The notes under the pieces are model-generated. The model was given only the letters and a program-made list of their open reading frames with translations. It was not told where the DNA came from and made no database searches. The position numbers and the translations under genes are program-made. A DNA stretch of 5,651 nt from assembly GCA_913052425.1 (NCBI GenBank), contig CAJXEG010000090.1:1-5651 (forward strand), read 5' to 3'. This document shows, one piece after another, positions 3,975 to 5,651 of this stretch (its first letter is position 1; every line of letters begins with the position of its first letter). This stretch comes from an uncultured Flavobacteriaceae bacterium. GTDB lineage: Bacteria; Bacteroidota; Bacteroidia; Flavobacteriales; Flavobacteriaceae.

Positions 3975-5650
3975 AACTCCCGTTTTCCAAATTCACTATC
4001 GATGAATTTGACGGTGTTTTTTCGATTGTTGAAGTTATAACTAAGGCTGAGTAGGATCATATCTACCTCATAAACATAATTGGTGGTGGTGTAAAATTCT
4101 CCCGTCCTACGGGTAGTAATCCGTTGTTCATTGCTATTCATCAACCCCAGATCAATATTTTTCCATTGCAGTGTAGCGGTCAATTGCTTGTTCCAAAAAA
4201 GCTTTGTAATAGTTAAATTAGGAGAGTAATACTCAGAATCTTTTCCTTGGGCAGTTATTTTTTTTGATAGATAATTTAAATTAAGCTGGACAAAAGTACT
4301 ATTTGAGAAATTATAAGTACCATTTAAATTTAAGCTATATACATAGTCATCTGTGTTTATAATATCATCGTCAAATGATCCTTTAATTACGTAATAGTAA
4401 AAGCTAGTTGAATAAAAAATTTTTAATTTTTTACCGAAACTATATTCTCCTCCATTTTCTCTTCCAATTACTTTAGCATTTCCAACATTTGAATAAATAC
4501 GATTCAAAATTGTATCATTGTAAACGGTATTGACCCTATTTATTAAGTTTTTAACAGAGCGATAGTAAACCTTAAAAAATCTAGTGTTCCCTTTTTTAGT
4601 CTTTTTATTTATTCCAAATTCTACTTGATCTATAAATTCAGGGTTTAGGTTAGGGTCACCTTGCTCAAGTGTCTCCGAGTGCTCTCTTTCAGGAAATGGG
4701 TTCATTTTAAAGGTAGTAGTTCGCTCGAGTCTTTTACTAAGTGCAAGACTTAAGGAAAAATCTTTTTTTAATTTGTAAGAAACACTACTAGATGGAAAAA
4801 GCTTGGTAAAATCGAGTGAATAGTTTTCATCCAATGTTCCCGTTTTGTCTTTTAAAGACAAGTCCCTTTGCATATTTTCCAAACGCAAACCGGCTGCAAA
4901 ACGCCATTTTTCAATGCGGGTGTTGTATTGTAAATATGCTGCATGTATGGATCGTTTGAGATTGACTTCACTCGAAAATTCAGGAACCAATTCAAAAAGC
5001 TGTGTTTCATTGTTTTTTCGCTCGTAGACAAAATCTCCGCTGTGGTCAAGATTTCTGTATTGGTAACCCATTTTAAGGGTACCGATACTCAGGGGTTTGA
5101 AAGTGTAATCTAAATTGACCCGCAAACCGTATAGGGGGTTGTCGTTGGTATTGTATTCGTCTTGATAGACTATTGTATGGTTGGGATGGCCCAAATTTCT
5201 GTTGGTGGTAGGGCCTCCCAAAAGGGTGTACTCATAAAGAATGGAGGTGTTGAGTTGAGCCGAATTTTCAAAACGATGATCGTAATCCAAACTAACCAAG
5301 ATAAAATCACTTTTTCTGATCCTCAGATTTTCATTGTAATATTGAAATTGGGAGTCAGTTTTATCGGTGGTGGCACGATTGTTATAATAGAGAATATCAG
5401 CAGTTCGTTCTTTGGTTCTTTTTCCGGCATAAAGTCCAAGTGAAAACAAGTCCTGATCCGATAACTGATAATCTGCAGTCAACCGTCCTGAATAATTGAT
5501 TTCGTCGAAGCTGCGTTCTCCATCGGAGGGGAATCGGGTATACTTATCCCCTATGATGGTATATACGTCGCCTTCTCTCCTTCCCGAGAGATCATTTCTT
5601 TGAAAGCTCAAGCCTGACGAAAAATTCCATTTTTCCCGAACAGTATTGTA
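3971..5650 (-). CDS. TonB-dependent-receptor-type outer-membrane beta-barrel protein, C-terminal part, cut by window edge
   Basis: The frame is open to the right edge (559 residues seen); the signal peptide, any carboxypeptidase-like domain and the plug lie beyond it. An in-frame TTG at 5611-5609 is internal, since YNTVREKWNFSSG continues upstream. What is visible is barrel: alternating amphipathic strands separated by polar loops, for example RFAAGLRLENMQRDL and FPSSSVSYKLKKDFSLSLALSKR. The motif GDPNLNPEFIDQVEFG (from about residue 331) is typical of TonB-dependent receptors. The end VDMILLSLSYNFNNR...SEFGKREF fits the 'outer membrane protein beta-barrel' family of Bacteroidota receptors and finishes on Phe, as outer-membrane proteins often do. 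It does not look like a SusC, and no SusD is nearby, so glycan uptake is only a guess from the sulfatases. An unusually AT-rich stretch lies at about 4201-4620. Confidence 0.9.
   Translation of the reverse strand, partial: YNTVREKWNFSSGLSFQRNDLSGRREGDVYTIIGDKYTRFPSDGERSFDEINYSGRLTADYQLSDQDLFSLGLYAGKRTKERTADILYYNNRATTDKTDSQFQYYNENLRIRKSDFILVSLDYDHRFENSAQLNTSILYEYTLLGGPTTNRNLGHPNHTIVYQDEYNTNDNPLYGLRVNLDYTFKPLSIGTLKMGYQYRNLDHSGDFVYERKNNETQLFELVPEFSSEVNLKRSIHAAYLQYNTRIEKWRFAAGLRLENMQRDLSLKDKTGTLDENYSLDFTKLFPSSSVSYKLKKDFSLSLALSKRLERTTTFKMNPFPEREHSETLEQGDPNLNPEFIDQVEFGINKKTKKGNTRFFKVYYRSVKNLINRVNTVYNDTILNRIYSNVGNAKVIGRENGGEYSFGKKLKIFYSTSFYYYVIKGSFDDDIINTDDYVYSLNLNGTYNFSNSTFVQLNLNYLSKKITAQGKDSEYYSPNLTITKLFWNKQLTATLQWKNIDLGLMNSNEQRITTRRTGEFYTTTNYVYEVDMILLSLSYNFNNRKNTVKFIDSEFGKREF
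4201..4620. other. AT-rich island inside the barrel gene
   Basis: By hand count GC is about 24% across 4261-4620, compared with about 42% at 4081-4200, 41% at 4621-4740 and 41% at 4861-5160. The reading frame stays intact. Codon choice changes with it: leucine is mostly TTA, glycine GGA or GGT, arginine often AGA, while the C-terminal flank uses TTG, CTG and CGG. The island covers roughly residues 344-484 of the visible protein and its right border falls directly after the conserved GDPNLNPEFIDQV segment. Part of the bias comes from residues rich in Asn, Tyr, Lys and Ile. A smaller dip lies at 4741-4800. Confidence 0.7.
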
Positions 5651-5651
5651 G

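Noticed and set aside
4201..4620. Insertion element or frameshift in the barrel gene
   Set aside because: Despite the AT-rich composition the frame is intact, barrel-type strands continue through it, and no terminal repeats or target duplications are visible.
5162..5443. 93-codon plus-strand frame opposite the barrel gene
   Set aside because: Antisense to barrel strands with no recognisable domain.
5609..5611. TTG as the true start of the barrel gene
   Set aside because: The frame continues upstream to the window edge with barrel-like residues, and a receptor of this type needs a signal peptide and plug; the gene is simply cut.
3971..5650. SusC-type glycan importer
   Set aside because: The C-terminal end and motifs fit the shorter Bacteroidota barrel family rather than SusC, and no SusD gene is adjacent on the visible side.

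Overview
The window looks like a chromosomal segment of a member of the Bacteroidota, most likely a marine-type flavobacterium or relative. The signs are a GC content near 40%, almost no Shine-Dalgarno sequences, sites resembling the Bacteroidota promoter (TTTG / TAnnTTTG), lipoprotein signals on both sulfatases, and an outer-membrane beta-barrel protein ending in SEFGKREF, an ending typical of flavobacterial TonB-receptor-like barrels. No mobile element, CRISPR array, rRNA or tRNA was seen.

Layout. (1) Positions 1-721, minus strand: the N-terminal 240 residues of a lipoprotein sulfatase (family S1, CTPTR active-site motif), cut by the left edge. (2) Positions 762-1007, plus strand, divergent from it across 40 bp: a small pterin-4a-carbinolamine dehydratase. 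(3) Positions 1008-1182: a 175-bp intergenic stretch whose first 100 bp is a ladder of ten A- or T-tracts spaced about one helical turn apart, followed by a probable promoter. (4) Positions 1183-3974, plus strand: a tight three-gene cluster of a secreted tandem NIPSNAP protein, a 616-residue lipoprotein sulfatase (CSVAR motif) with a HEAT-like C-terminal tail, and a 63-residue CDGSH iron-sulfur protein. Gaps are 3 and 8 bp, so one transcript is very likely. (5) Positions 3971-5651, minus strand: the C-terminal 559 residues of a TonB-dependent-receptor-type barrel, cut by the right edge. Its stop codon overlaps that of the CDGSH gene in the tetranucleotide TTAA.

How the genes may work together: two sulfatases of different subtypes, both exported and probably lipid-anchored, suggest desulfation of sulfated glycans or other sulfate esters at the cell envelope, with the barrel protein as a possible but unproven uptake partner. 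The NIPSNAP protein is exported too, and its gene sits 3 bp from the sulfatase gene, so a role beside the sulfatase is a reasonable inference. The CDGSH protein has no export signal and should be cytosolic. Neither the sulfatase-maturing enzyme, glycoside hydrolases nor a SusC/SusD pair lies in this window, so the substrate cannot be named.

The best leads are the helically phased A/T-tract array, the NIPSNAP-sulfatase-CDGSH gene cluster, and a sharply AT-rich island inside the barrel gene that suggests recombination or local divergence.
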